Positions 28,879 through 37,231 of a stretch of DNA of 64,000 nucleotides are shown here, in pieces. Numbering within the stretch: position 1 is the stretch's first letter; each line of letters starts with the position of its first letter. Position numbers and translations under genes: made by a program. The stretch spans positions 310,001 to 374,000 of the forward strand of contig NZ_FKIF01000001.1 in the NCBI RefSeq assembly GCF_900078705.1, written 5' to 3'. The DNA comes from Bordetella ansorpii. GTDB lineage: Bacteria; Pseudomonadota; Gammaproteobacteria; Burkholderiales; Burkholderiaceae_B. Under the pieces are notes generated by a model. It had not been told where the DNA came from, did not search any database, and worked only from the letters and a program-made list of their open reading frames with translations.

Positions 28879-30438
28879 ATGAGACAACGTCCCTTATTGC
28901 GCGCCGCCGCACTGGCCGCGGCCCTGGCCTGCTGCACCGCGGCGGCCCAGCAGGCCACTTCCACGGACAAGCCGCCCGCCGTCCAGCAGACCCCGCCCCG
29001 CGACCCGTTCTTCTGGCTGGGCGAGATCAACAAGGCCACCGCCGTCATCAATACCGACGAAGGCTTGCTTGACAAGGAAATGGCGCCGCGCCTGGCCGCT
29101 GGCGTCGCCAGGGTGATCGCCGACGGCAACCAGCCCGGCGGCAAGCGGCCGGCCACCGTCATCACCTTCGAGCCGCTGCTGATCCAGGCCGCCGGCCAGG
29201 ACATCACCCTGCTGCACGCGGGCCGTTCCAGCCAGGACATGCACGCCACCTACCGCGCCGCCATCCTGCGCGACAAGCTGCTCGACCTGGCCGACCAGTT
29301 GAACACCACGTCCAGGACGCTGGTGGCGCTGGCCGGCAAGCACGTCGGCACCATCGTGCCCAACTACACCAACGGCGTGGCCGCGCAGCCCAACAGCTAC
29401 GGCCACTACCTGCTGGGGTTCGCCGCCGCGCTGGACCGCGACGCGCAGCGCATCCGCGAAGCCTACGTGCGCGTGGACCGCTCCCCCATGGGCACCACGG
29501 TGCTGAACGGCACCAGTTGGCCGCTGGACCGCAAGCGCATGGCCCAGTACCTGGGCTTCAACGCGCTGGTGGACAACGCCTACGACGCCTCGCAGCTGTC
29601 GTCGATGGACGAGCCCGTCGAAGTGGCTTCCATCGTCACCGCCATCGCCCTGCATACCGGCAATTTCGTCGAGGACGTGATGACGCAGTACGCGCAGTCG
29701 CGCCCGTGGATCCTGCTGCAGGAAGGCGGCGGCAACACCTATGTGTCCAGCGCCATGCCGCAGAAGCGCAATCCCGGCCTGCTGAACGACACGCGCAGCG
29801 ACGCCTCGACCGCGCTGACGCTGGCCATGGGCCCGGCGATCCAGACGCACAACATCACACCGGGCATGAGCGACCCGAAGGACGTGAAGCAGAACTCGGC
29901 GATGGTCGACAGCGCCATCAGTGCGTTGAAGCGCTGGGACCGCGTGCTGAAGGCCATGGTGATCAGCCCCGAACGCGCGCTGGAAGAACTGAACAGCGAC
30001 TGGACGGCCTCGCAGGAACTGGCCGACGTGCTGATGCGCAAGTACAAGCTGCCGTTCCGCGTGGGCCACCACTTCGCCTCCGAGGTGGTGGAATACGCCA
30101 GGGCCAAGGACATCAAGCCGCTGGACTTCCCGTACGACCAGGCACGCCGCATCTATCAGGAAGCGGTCAAGGGCAGCAAGTACCCGCAGGAACTGCCGAT
30201 GGACGAGAAGGAGTTCCGCTCGACGCTGGATCCCATCGCCATCGTGAAGAACCGCGCCACGATCGGTGGCCCGCAGCCGGCCGAAATGCAGCGCATGCTG
30301 AAGGAAGCCAACGAGAAGCTGGCGGCGCAGGATACCTGGATCAAGGAACGCCGCGCGCATATCGGCAGTTCGCTGGCGGAACTGGACCGCGCGTTCCAGA
30401 AGCTGGCCGACAGCGGCAAGGGCGCCGGCAGGAACTGA
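28879..30438 (+). CDS. argininosuccinate lyase-like protein with N-terminal signal peptide
   Basis: This 519-residue protein belongs to the fumarase/aspartase/argininosuccinate-lyase superfamily. The signature loop SSAMPQKRNPGLLND near residue 290 carries the catalytic serine region, and AAQPNSYGHYLLGF matches the ArgH substrate-binding helix. Unlike cytoplasmic ArgH it begins with RQRPLLRAAALAAALAC and TAAAQQA, a convincing Sec signal peptide, so the lyase is predicted to work in the periplasm. It is longer than ArgH (about 460). The gene is monocistronic and divergent from the FAD protein gene; a TACACT -10-like hexamer lies at 28840-28845. The substrate is unknown; an amino-acid adduct such as an aminocarboxylate is possible. 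Confidence 0.8.
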   Translation: MRQRPLLRAAALAAALACCTAAAQQATSTDKPPAVQQTPPRDPFFWLGEINKATAVINTDEGLLDKEMAPRLAAGVARVIADGNQPGGKRPATVITFEPLLIQAAGQDITLLHAGRSSQDMHATYRAAILRDKLLDLADQLNTTSRTLVALAGKHVGTIVPNYTNGVAAQPNSYGHYLLGFAAALDRDAQRIREAYVRVDRSPMGTTVLNGTSWPLDRKRMAQYLGFNALVDNAYDASQLSSMDEPVEVASIVTAIALHTGNFVEDVMTQYAQSRPWILLQEGGGNTYVSSAMPQKRNPGLLNDTRSDASTALTLAMGPAIQTHNITPGMSDPKDVKQNSAMVDSAISALKRWDRVLKAMVISPERALEELNSDWTASQELADVLMRKYKLPFRVGHHFASEVVEYARAKDIKPLDFPYDQARRIYQEAVKGSKYPQELPMDEKEFRSTLDPIAIVKNRATIGGPQPAEMQRMLKEANEKLAAQDTWIKERRAHIGSSLAELDRAFQKLADSGKGAGRN

Positions 30439-30461
30439 TCCGCGCTGGTGCAAACCCTGCG

Positions 30462-30491
30462 GTGACAGCGTCCTCGGGGCTGGCATACACT
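30462..30491 (+). promoter_or_regulatory. candidate sigma-70 promoter for the sensor/cyanate operon
   Basis: GTGACA at 30462-30467 and TACACT at 30486-30491 are separated by 18 bases, matching five and four of six consensus positions. The putative start point is about 85 bases before the kinase ATG at 30584. The -10 region TACACTG-CCGCTGC is nearly repeated in front of the lyase gene at 28840. Confidence 0.35.
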
Positions 30492-30583
30492 GCCCGCTGC
30501 GAGCCGCGCGCCAGATGCGGCCATAAGGCATGGCACGAGGCGCGCCGGCACACGGCGTCCTCGTGCAAGGCATTGGGGATCGC

Positions 30584-31744
30584 ATGTTCGCCGACCTGAA
30601 TCACCTGTCGCATCACGCGGCCTGGCGGCGCCAGCTGGAAATGCTGCTGGAGTCCGCCGGTTCGGGCATCTATGGCATAGACCTGCGCGGCCGCTGCATT
30701 TTCATCAACGGCCCGGGCGCCGCCCTGCTGGGCTACACGCCCGACGAGGTGGTGGGCCGCAACATGCACTACCTCATCCATCACTCGCACGCCGATGCGC
30801 AACTGATGCCGGTGCACGACTGCCGCATCTTCAAGGCCTTCCGCGAGGGGCGCGGCGAACAGGCCGACGACGAAGTGCTGTGGCGGCGCGACGGCAGCAG
30901 CTTTCCCGCCGAGTACGCCTCCTATCCCATCCGGGACAACGACCAGGTGATCGGCGCGGTCGTCACCTTCGCCGACATCTCCGAGCGCAAGCGCATCGAA
31001 CGGCAGTTGCAGGCCTCGCACGCGCTGCTGGAGCGCCGCGTGGACGAACGCACCGTCGAGCTGCAACGCGCGCAGGAGTCGCTGCGCCGGCTGGCGGCCC
31101 ACCTGAGCATGCTGCGCGAGGAAGAACGCGCCCGCATCGCACGCGACATCCACGACGAACTGGGTGCGTCGTTCACCGCCCTGCAATTCGATCTGAACTG
31201 GCTGGTCCGGCGCCTGCCCGATGAGCCCGCGCTGCAGCAGCACCTGTCGCGCATGATCGAGGTGACCACCAGCGCCGTGGGCGCCACGCGCCGCATCCTC
31301 AATGATCTGCGGCCTGTCACGCTGGATCACCTGGGCCTGTGGGCGGCGCTGGAATCCTTGCTGCAGGACGTCCAGGCGCGCGGATCGCTGGCCTGCCGCT
31401 ATGCGTGCACGCCGCAGGCCGAACGAATGCGCCTGGGCCGGGCCGCCGAGATCGAGATCTACCGCATCGTCCAGGAACTGCTGACCAACGTACAGCGCCA
31501 TGCCCGCGCCAGCCAGGTCTGCATGGAGATCGCCATCCGGGACGGCGCGCTGGAACTCGTGGTGCGCGACGACGGCGTGGGCCTGCCCGCTCAGCCCCCG
31601 CCCACGCAGTCGTACGGCATCCTGGGCATGCGCGAACGGGCGCGGGCCATCGGCGCCGCGCTGGTGCTGGACAGCGCGCCCGGCGACGGCACATGCGCCA
31701 CGCTGCGCATCGAGGGCCTGAGCCTGGCCGCGCCCACGCCATGA
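30584..31744 (+). CDS. cytoplasmic PAS-domain sensor histidine kinase (HisKA_3, NarX/UhpB-type)
   Basis: This 386-residue kinase has no membrane segment. A PAS domain (GSGIYGIDLRGRCIFINGPG and GYTPDEVVGRNMHYLIH) is followed by a PAC region ending in VTFADISERKRIERQL. A coiled-coil leads to the dimerisation helix with the phospho-accepting histidine in RIARDIHDELG (about H190). The HATPase domain shows IVQELLTNVQRHA and the G boxes VVRDDGVGLP and GILGMRERA. The start with GGGGAT upstream was preferred over an earlier in-frame ATG at 30530. It precedes the response regulator and cyanate genes, so it probably controls them through an internal signal. Confidence 0.9.
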   Translation: MFADLNHLSHHAAWRRQLEMLLESAGSGIYGIDLRGRCIFINGPGAALLGYTPDEVVGRNMHYLIHHSHADAQLMPVHDCRIFKAFREGRGEQADDEVLWRRDGSSFPAEYASYPIRDNDQVIGAVVTFADISERKRIERQLQASHALLERRVDERTVELQRAQESLRRLAAHLSMLREEERARIARDIHDELGASFTALQFDLNWLVRRLPDEPALQQHLSRMIEVTTSAVGATRRILNDLRPVTLDHLGLWAALESLLQDVQARGSLACRYACTPQAERMRLGRAAEIEIYRIVQELLTNVQRHARASQVCMEIAIRDGALELVVRDDGVGLPAQPPPTQSYGILGMRERARAIGAALVLDSAPGDGTCATLRIEGLSLAAPTP

Positions 31745-31811
31745 CCGCCATCCATCCGGCCACGCCCGCCCGGCAGGCCAACCCCCGCGCGCCCCTCACG
31801 AAGAGATCGCC

Positions 31812-32534
31812 ATGAGCCTGCACATCCTGATCGTCGACGATCACCTCATCATCAGGCGTGGCCTGGCCCGCCTGCTGGTGGAAGACCCGCGGATCGGCCG
31901 CGCCGACGAAGCGGCCGATGCCCCCTGCGCCCTGCGCGCCCTGCGCACGGCCCATTACGACGCGGTCGTGCTCGACGTGGCGCTGGGCGAACGCGACGGA
32001 CTCGACCTGCTGAAGGCCGTACGCGCCGAGCATCCCCGGCTGGGCGTGGTGATGCTCTCGGTGTATCCCGAAGCGCAGTTCGCGGTGCGCGCCATGCGCG
32101 CCGGCGCCCATGCCTATCTCAACAAGGGCTGCGACCCCGAGTCGCTGATGGGCGCCCTGGCCAACGCGGCGTCGGGCAGGCCCTACGTCACGCCGGCGGT
32201 GGCCGAATTGCTGGCGCACAGCGTGCGGCAGGACAATCCCGAAGCGCCGCACGAGACCCTGTCGGACCGCGAATTCCAGGTCCTGCAGCTCCTGGTGGCG
32301 GGCAAGTCCGTATCCACTATCGCGGAACAGCTGGCCTTGTCCGCCAACACCATCTCAACCTACCGCGCGCGCATTTTCGAAAAGCTGGACGTGCACTCGC
32401 TGGTCGATCTGACGACCTACGCGCATCGGCACCGTCTGGGTGCGAACCAGATGCACACATCCGCGCACCACGAGGGCGCGCCCCACGCACCACGTAGTGC
32501 GGCCACTACACGGGGATCATCGAAAACGGGATAG
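31812..32534 (+). CDS. NarL/FixJ-type response regulator
   Basis: This 240-residue partner of the upstream kinase has an intact receiver: acidic pair at D9/D10 in IVDDHLIIRRG, phospho-acceptor near D55 in AVVLDVALGERDG, the serine switch in MLSVYPE and the lysine in YLNKGCDP. The LuxR-type helix-turn-helix follows, with LSDREFQVLQLLVAGKSVST and ANTISTYRARIFEKL. A His/Ala/Ser-rich tail of about 30 residues extends past the DNA-binding domain and looks unstructured. It is 67 bases after the kinase and 62 bases before the DJ-1-like gene on the same strand. Confidence 0.92.
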   Translation: MSLHILIVDDHLIIRRGLARLLVEDPRIGRADEAADAPCALRALRTAHYDAVVLDVALGERDGLDLLKAVRAEHPRLGVVMLSVYPEAQFAVRAMRAGAHAYLNKGCDPESLMGALANAASGRPYVTPAVAELLAHSVRQDNPEAPHETLSDREFQVLQLLVAGKSVSTIAEQLALSANTISTYRARIFEKLDVHSLVDLTTYAHRHRLGANQMHTSAHHEGAPHAPRSAATTRGSSKTG

Positions 32535-32596
32535 GCATCGCGCCCGTCCGCTCGCATCATCTGTCCCACATCATTCATGAGCGATGAGCGGACAGG

Positions 32597-33280
32597 ATGA
32601 AGATCCCTGGATTCAGGCTGGGCATCTACGTATACCGGGATGCCGAGATACTCGACTACGCGGCGCCCTACGGCGTGCTCTCCGTGGCGCGGCGCTTCGC
32701 CCCCGAGATCGACATCTGCGCCATCGGGGAAACGCTGCAGGCCGTCGGCACGGCCAGCGGCCTGACCGTGCTGCCCGCCTTCGGCCTGGCCGACGCGCCC
32801 GCCATCGACGCGCTGCTGATCCCCGGCGGCCCCGGAGCCAGGCAGCAGATGCACAACCGCCGCCTGCATCGCTACATCGCCTCGCTCCCCTCCGCCTGCC
32901 TGCTGGCGGGCAGCGGTTCCGGTGTCTGGGTGTACGCCTGCATGGGGCTGCTGGACGGCCTGGCCGCGACCAGCCGCAAGGAGCCCGACCGCATCGAAGC
33001 CTCGCATCTGGGCTGCTCTCCCATCGACCGCCTGGCGATGCTGGCGCCGGCCTGCCGCACGCAGCACGCCCGCATTGTCGACAGCGGGCGCATCGTCAGC
33101 GCGGCGGGCCCCGCCGTGGGCATCGACCTGGGCCTGCACCTGCTGCGCCGGGCCGGCTACCCCGAAGCCATGCTGGACGAGGTCGCCCGCGTCATGGAAT
33201 ACCGGCATGCCTACGAACTGCATCGCGCCGACATCGAATACGCCCCTTCGGGGCTTCCCTCCAACCTGGTTTCCCACTGA
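32597..33280 (+). CDS. DJ-1/PfpI (GlxA-like) family protein without the usual nucleophile cysteine
   Basis: This 227-residue stand-alone DJ-1/PfpI domain resembles isonitrile hydratase and the N-terminal half of GlxA regulators: LGIYVYRDAEILDYAAPYGV at the start, the strand ALLIPGGPGA, and the ending GLLDGLAATS. In relatives the nucleophile elbow before that helix reads VCTG; here it is AGSGSG, with glycine (about 107) in place of cysteine. A catalytic role by the normal mechanism is therefore unlikely; ligand sensing or binding is possible. It sits between the response regulator and the cyanate-type transporter, 16 bases before the latter. Confidence 0.78.
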   Translation: MKIPGFRLGIYVYRDAEILDYAAPYGVLSVARRFAPEIDICAIGETLQAVGTASGLTVLPAFGLADAPAIDALLIPGGPGARQQMHNRRLHRYIASLPSACLLAGSGSGVWVYACMGLLDGLAATSRKEPDRIEASHLGCSPIDRLAMLAPACRTQHARIVDSGRIVSAAGPAVGIDLGLHLLRRAGYPEAMLDEVARVMEYRHAYELHRADIEYAPSGLPSNLVSH

Positions 33281-33296
33281 CCCGCCGGAGCGCGCC

Positions 33297-34649
33297 ATGT
33301 CTCTGTTTCGCAATCCCTTCGACCCCACCGCCCGCCTGGGCTGCTCCTGCGGCCGTCACGCCAGTCCAGCCGAACACGACCGGGCGCTGCCCGAACAGGC
33401 CGCGCAGGACCGCGCCGTGGAAAGCGCGGTCATGCGCGCGCTGTTCCCCAACGACGCGCTGCGGCGCCGGTTCCTGCGCGCCGTGGGGTCGGGGACCGCG
33501 CTGGCCGCGGTGGCCTCGCTGTTCCCCCTGGCCGCGGCCAAGGAGGCCTTCGCCCAGGGATCGGGGCCATTGGAAAAGCAGAAGCTGAAGGTCGGCTTCA
33601 TCCCCATCACCTGCGCCACCCCCATCATCATGGCGCACCCCATGGGGTTCTATGCCAAGCAGGGGCTGGACGTGGAAGTGGTCAAGACGGCCGGCTGGGC
33701 GCTGATCCGCGACAAGGCCATGTCCGGCGAGTACGACGCCGCCCACATGCTGTCGCCCATGCCGCTGGCCATCACGCTGGGCTCGGGCACCAGCAGCGCG
33801 CAACCGTGGACCATGCCCGCGGTGGAGAACATCAACGGGCAGGCCATCACGCTGTCGATGAAGCACAAGGATCGCCGCGATCCCAAGAGCTGGAAGGGTT
33901 TCAAGCTGGCGGTGCCGTTCGACTACTCGATGCACAACTACCTGCTGCGCTACTACCTGGCCGAACACGGCATCGATCCGGACCAGGACGTGCAGATCCG
34001 CTCGGTGCCGCCTCCTGAGATGGTGGCCAACCTGCGCGCCGACAACATCGACGGCTTCCTGGCGCCCGACCCCGTGAACCAGCGCGCCGTCTATGACGGC
34101 GTGGGATTCATCCACACCCTGTCCAGGACGATCTGGGACGGCCATCCTTGTTGCGCCTTCGCCGCCAGCAGGCAATTCGTGACCGGCATGCCCAACACCT
34201 ACCAGGCGCTGCTGAAGGCCATCATCGAAGCCACGGCCTATGCGCGGCTTCCTGCGCACCGCAAGGAAATCGCGGCCGCCATCTCCACCCCCAACTATCT
34301 CAACCAGCCCGTGACCGTGGTGGAGCAGGTGCTGACGGGCACCTTCGCCGACGGCCTGGGCAACGTGATGAACGTTCCCGAACGGATCGACTTCGATCCC
34401 ATGCCCTGGCAATCGTTCGCGGTGTGGATCCTCACGCAGATGAAGCGTTGGGGCCAGATCAAGGGCGAAGTGGACTACGCGAAGATCGCCAACGAAGTCT
34501 TCCTGGCCACCGATGCCGTACGGCTGATGCGGGAGGCCGGCCTGACGCCGCCGTCCGGCACGTCCAAGCCGTTCTCCGTCATGGGCAAGCCCTTCGACGC
34601 CAGCCAGCCCGAGGCCTACCTGGCCGGCTTTCCCATCCGGAGGAGCTGA
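33297..34649 (+). CDS. nitrate/cyanate-type ABC transporter substrate-binding protein (CmpA/NrtA family)
   Basis: This 450-residue binding protein has an unusual N-terminus. The first 55 residues are polar and include CSCGRH (cysteines 16 and 18, histidine 21), followed by RRRFLRAVGSGTALAAV, a Tat-like signal at about 56-72 ending near AFAQG. The mature receptor begins LKVGFIPITCATPIIMAHPM, typical of the CmpA/NrtA family, and shows SGEYDAAHMLSPMPLAITLG. The length equals that of NrtA/CmpA. The neighbours NrtB/C-type and cynS make cyanate or nitrate/nitrite the likely ligand. The start ATG at 33297 is preceded by CCGGAG; the long upstream frame overlaps the DJ-1 gene. Confidence 0.9.
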   Translation: MSLFRNPFDPTARLGCSCGRHASPAEHDRALPEQAAQDRAVESAVMRALFPNDALRRRFLRAVGSGTALAAVASLFPLAAAKEAFAQGSGPLEKQKLKVGFIPITCATPIIMAHPMGFYAKQGLDVEVVKTAGWALIRDKAMSGEYDAAHMLSPMPLAITLGSGTSSAQPWTMPAVENINGQAITLSMKHKDRRDPKSWKGFKLAVPFDYSMHNYLLRYYLAEHGIDPDQDVQIRSVPPPEMVANLRADNIDGFLAPDPVNQRAVYDGVGFIHTLSRTIWDGHPCCAFAASRQFVTGMPNTYQALLKAIIEATAYARLPAHRKEIAAAISTPNYLNQPVTVVEQVLTGTFADGLGNVMNVPERIDFDPMPWQSFAVWILTQMKRWGQIKGEVDYAKIANEVFLATDAVRLMREAGLTPPSGTSKPFSVMGKPFDASQPEAYLAGFPIRRS

Positions 34650-35500
34650 TGCGCGCCGCTGCCGCCCACGTGCGGGCTCGCGCCGCCGTGCTCTCCCTGG
34701 CGATATTGGTCGTCTTCCTGGCCGTCTGGCACGTCGCCACGCGCCAGCCCGCCGCCGCGGCGACGGTCGATCCGGCCTATGCGGCATTGGTCGGCAACGC
34801 CGCGGCCAGCGGCGGCAAGACGCCGTTTCCCGGCCCCGCCGAGGTCGGCGCGCAGTTGTTGCGCCATCTCGGCGATCCGTTCTACGACCGCGGACCGAAC
34901 GACAAGGGCCTGGGCATCCAACTGGGGCACTCCATCGCGCGCGTGCTGGCGGGGTTCATCCTGGCCGCGCTGGCCGCCATCCCGCTGGGCTTCCTGATCG
35001 GCATGTCGCCCGTCGTGTATCGCGCCTTCGATCCCTACATCCAGGTGCTCAAGCCGATCTCTCCGCTGGCGTGGATGCCGTTGGCGCTCTATACGATCAA
35101 GGACGCGAACACCTCCGCCATCTTCGTGATCTTCATCTGCTCCGTCTGGCCCATGCTGGTGAACACCGCGTTCGGCGTGGGATCGGTGCGGCAGGACTGG
35201 CTGAACGTCGCCCGCACGCTGGAGGTCTCGCGCCTGCGCACCGCGCTGCAGGTGGTGCTGCCCGCCGCCGCGCCCACCATCATGACGGGCATGCGCATCT
35301 CGGTGGGCATCGCCTGGCTGGTGATCGTGGCCGCGGAGATGCTGATCGGCGGCACCGGCATCGGCTATTTCGTGTGGAACGAATGGAACAACCTGTCCAT
35401 CACGAACATCCTGTGCGCCATTTTCTTCATCGGCCTGATCGGCATGCTGCTCGATACCGCGCTGGCGCGCATCGCGCGGCTGGTCAGCTACAAGGAATAA
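34649..35500 (+). CDS. nitrate/cyanate-type ABC transporter permease (NrtB/CynB-like)
   Basis: This 283-residue inner-membrane permease starts at 34649 at a TGATG overlap with the binding-protein stop. An N-terminal hydrophobic segment is followed by a periplasmic stretch containing TPFPGPAEVGAQLLRHL. The permease core includes SIARVLAGFILAALAAIPLG, FDPYIQVLKPISPLAWMPLA, the coupling loop VARTLEVSRLRTALQVVLP and IVAAEMLIGGTGIGYFVWNE, matching the NrtB family in detail. Confidence 0.92.
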   Translation: MRAAAAHVRARAAVLSLAILVVFLAVWHVATRQPAAAATVDPAYAALVGNAAASGGKTPFPGPAEVGAQLLRHLGDPFYDRGPNDKGLGIQLGHSIARVLAGFILAALAAIPLGFLIGMSPVVYRAFDPYIQVLKPISPLAWMPLALYTIKDANTSAIFVIFICSVWPMLVNTAFGVGSVRQDWLNVARTLEVSRLRTALQVVLPAAAPTIMTGMRISVGIAWLVIVAAEMLIGGTGIGYFVWNEWNNLSITNILCAIFFIGLIGMLLDTALARIARLVSYKE

Positions 35501-35504
35501 GCGA

Positions 35505-36296
35505 ATGACCGCCCCTTTCCTGCAAGTCCAGGGCCTGGCCAGGCGCTATCCGGGCCGCGCCGGCCAACCTTTGCAAACCGTATTCGAGAACATCGATTTC
35601 GGCATCGAGCGCGGCCAGTTCGTCTGCGTGATCGGCCATTCGGGTTGCGGCAAGACCACCATCCTCAACATCCTGGCCGGCATCGACGAAGCCAGCGACG
35701 GCGTGGTCATCATGGACGGCCGCGAGATATCCGGCCCCAGCCTGGAACGCGGCGTGGTGTTCCAGGCGCATGCGCTGCTGCCGTGGCTCACCGCCCTGCA
35801 GAACGTCGAGTTCGGCGTGCGGTCGCGCTGGCCGGACAAATCGCGCGACGCGGTGCGCGAACACAGTATCCGGCATCTCGACATGGTCGGCCTGAAGCAC
35901 GCGCTGGACAAGCGCCCCAGCGAGCTTTCCGGCGGCATGAAGCAGCGCGTCGGCATCGCCCGCGCCTTCGCCATCCAACCCAAGATGCTGCTGCTGGACG
36001 AACCCTTCGGCGCGCTGGACGCCTTGACGCGCGGCACGATCCAGGACGAGCTGCGCGCCATCGTGCGCGACACCCGCCAGACCGTGTTCATGATCACGCA
36101 CGACGTGGACGAGGCCATCCTGCTGTCCGACCGCATCCTGCTGATGAGCGCCGGCCCCAACGCCCGCATCGCCGAATCGCTGCACATCGACCTGCCGCGC
36201 GACCGCACCCGCGCCAGCCTGCATCACGAACCTCGCTATTACGAGATCCGCAACCACCTGGTCGACTTCCTGGTCGACAACGCCGCCACACACTGA
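35505..36296 (+). CDS. nitrate/cyanate-type ABC transporter ATPase (NrtD/CynD-like)
   Basis: This 263-residue ATPase has Walker A GHSGCGKTT, the Q-loop VVFQAHALLPWL, the signature ELSGGMKQRVGIARA and Walker B MLLLDEPFGALDALT, with the switch in MITHDVDEAI. It is a single-domain version, unlike the larger NrtC-type ATPase that carries an extra binding-protein-like domain. It is 4 bases after the permease and 12 bases before cynS. Confidence 0.92.
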   Translation: MTAPFLQVQGLARRYPGRAGQPLQTVFENIDFGIERGQFVCVIGHSGCGKTTILNILAGIDEASDGVVIMDGREISGPSLERGVVFQAHALLPWLTALQNVEFGVRSRWPDKSRDAVREHSIRHLDMVGLKHALDKRPSELSGGMKQRVGIARAFAIQPKMLLLDEPFGALDALTRGTIQDELRAIVRDTRQTVFMITHDVDEAILLSDRILLMSAGPNARIAESLHIDLPRDRTRASLHHEPRYYEIRNHLVDFLVDNAATH

Positions 36297-36308
36297 AGGA
36301 GCAATGCC

Positions 36309-36755
36309 ATGATGACTCGCAACGACGTCACCGAACTGGTGGTCACCCGCCGGCTGGAAAAGCAACTGAGCTGGGCCGCCATCGCCGAGGCCGTGGGCCA
36401 GAGCAAGGAGTGGACCACCGCCGCCCTGCTGGGCCAGATGACGATGACCCGCGAGCAGGCCGAGGCCGCCGGCCGCCTGCTCGACCTGCCGCCCGACGCG
36501 GTGCTGCAATTGCAGGTGGTGCCCTACAAGGGCTCGCTGCCCACCGTCGTACCCACCGACCCGCTGATCTACCGCTTCTACGAACTGGTCAGCGTCTACG
36601 GCACGACCTTCAAGGCGCTGATCCACGAAGAGTTTGGCGACGGCATCATGAGCGCCATCGACTTCAGGATGGACCTGACGCGCGAAGCGAATCCGAACGG
36701 AGATCGCGTGCAGATCGTGATGAGCGGCAAGTTCCTGCCTTACAAGATGTACTGA
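36309..36755 (+). CDS. cynS: cyanate hydratase (cyanase)
   Basis: This 148-residue cyanase converts cyanate and bicarbonate to ammonia and carbon dioxide in the cytoplasm. The N-terminal helical domain contains LSWAAIAEAVGQSKEW. The catalytic C-terminal domain is complete: YRFYELVSVYGTTFKALIHE holds the arginine and glutamate, and FGDGIMSAIDF holds the serine, corresponding to R96, E99 and S122 of the E. coli enzyme. Length and end are typical. Two adjacent ATG codons make 36309 or 36312 possible, with AGGAG upstream. It closes the operon that starts with the kinase. Confidence 0.96.
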   Translation: MMTRNDVTELVVTRRLEKQLSWAAIAEAVGQSKEWTTAALLGQMTMTREQAEAAGRLLDLPPDAVLQLQVVPYKGSLPTVVPTDPLIYRFYELVSVYGTTFKALIHEEFGDGIMSAIDFRMDLTREANPNGDRVQIVMSGKFLPYKMY

Positions 36756-37231
36756 GGCGCCAAGGCGCAACGCCAACCCGATTGGGTGGCGCGGCGCATT
36801 CGCCGCGATGCGCCGCCCGCCGTGTACGAACACGGCGGTACCCATCGGACGATGGGCAGAGCTGGCTGCTGTCATCCACGGCCTGCTTTGCGCAGGGTTG
36901 GCGGCTCCATCGGGCGGCATGCTCGACACGGCCTACCCTTTCCGGATGACGGGTCACGCGCGCGGCATGCCGGCGGCCATCGCGACCTGACGCCCGTATC
37001 AGCCATTACGGGCAATCCAGCCTCATCGCCTTCCTGGTGCAAACGGCGCATTCGCGGTCGCCTGACTCCCTCTCCTGTCCCATGCGCATCGGCCGTACGG
37101 CCGAGTGTGCCGGCGCCGGGTCGCTCGTCCGCCCTAGGATGAACGCATTCTGGAGCTTGGCCATGACAGCGCGCACTATCGAGACCAGCCAAGGTCGGCA
37201 CGGCCTGGATACGCTCTCTGGTGGATATGAC
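36756..37231. other. intergenic region after cynS
   Basis: These 476 bases hold two strong hairpins near the cynS end and no convincing gene. Open frames on both strands are shadow-like. A promoter for the following gene should lie in the right half, but I could not pick a clear one. Confidence 0.5.
36791..36838. terminator. two tandem hairpins downstream of cynS
   Basis: GCGGCG-CATT-CGCCGC at 36791-36806 and CCGCCGTGT-ACGA-ACACGGCGG at 36817-36838 are perfect stems of 6 and 9 bp with four-base loops, starting 36 bases after the cynS stop. No T-tract follows, so termination may be factor-assisted; mRNA 3'-end protection is an alternative. Confidence 0.45.

Noticed and set aside
30439-30583. 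possible N-terminal extension of the histidine kinase to 30530
   Set aside because: The added 18 residues lack conserved character, and the ATG at 30584 has the better ribosome-binding sequence.
36817-36838. hairpin after cynS as a classical Rho-independent terminator
   Set aside because: The stem is perfect but not followed by a T-run; it was kept only as a terminator-like hairpin.
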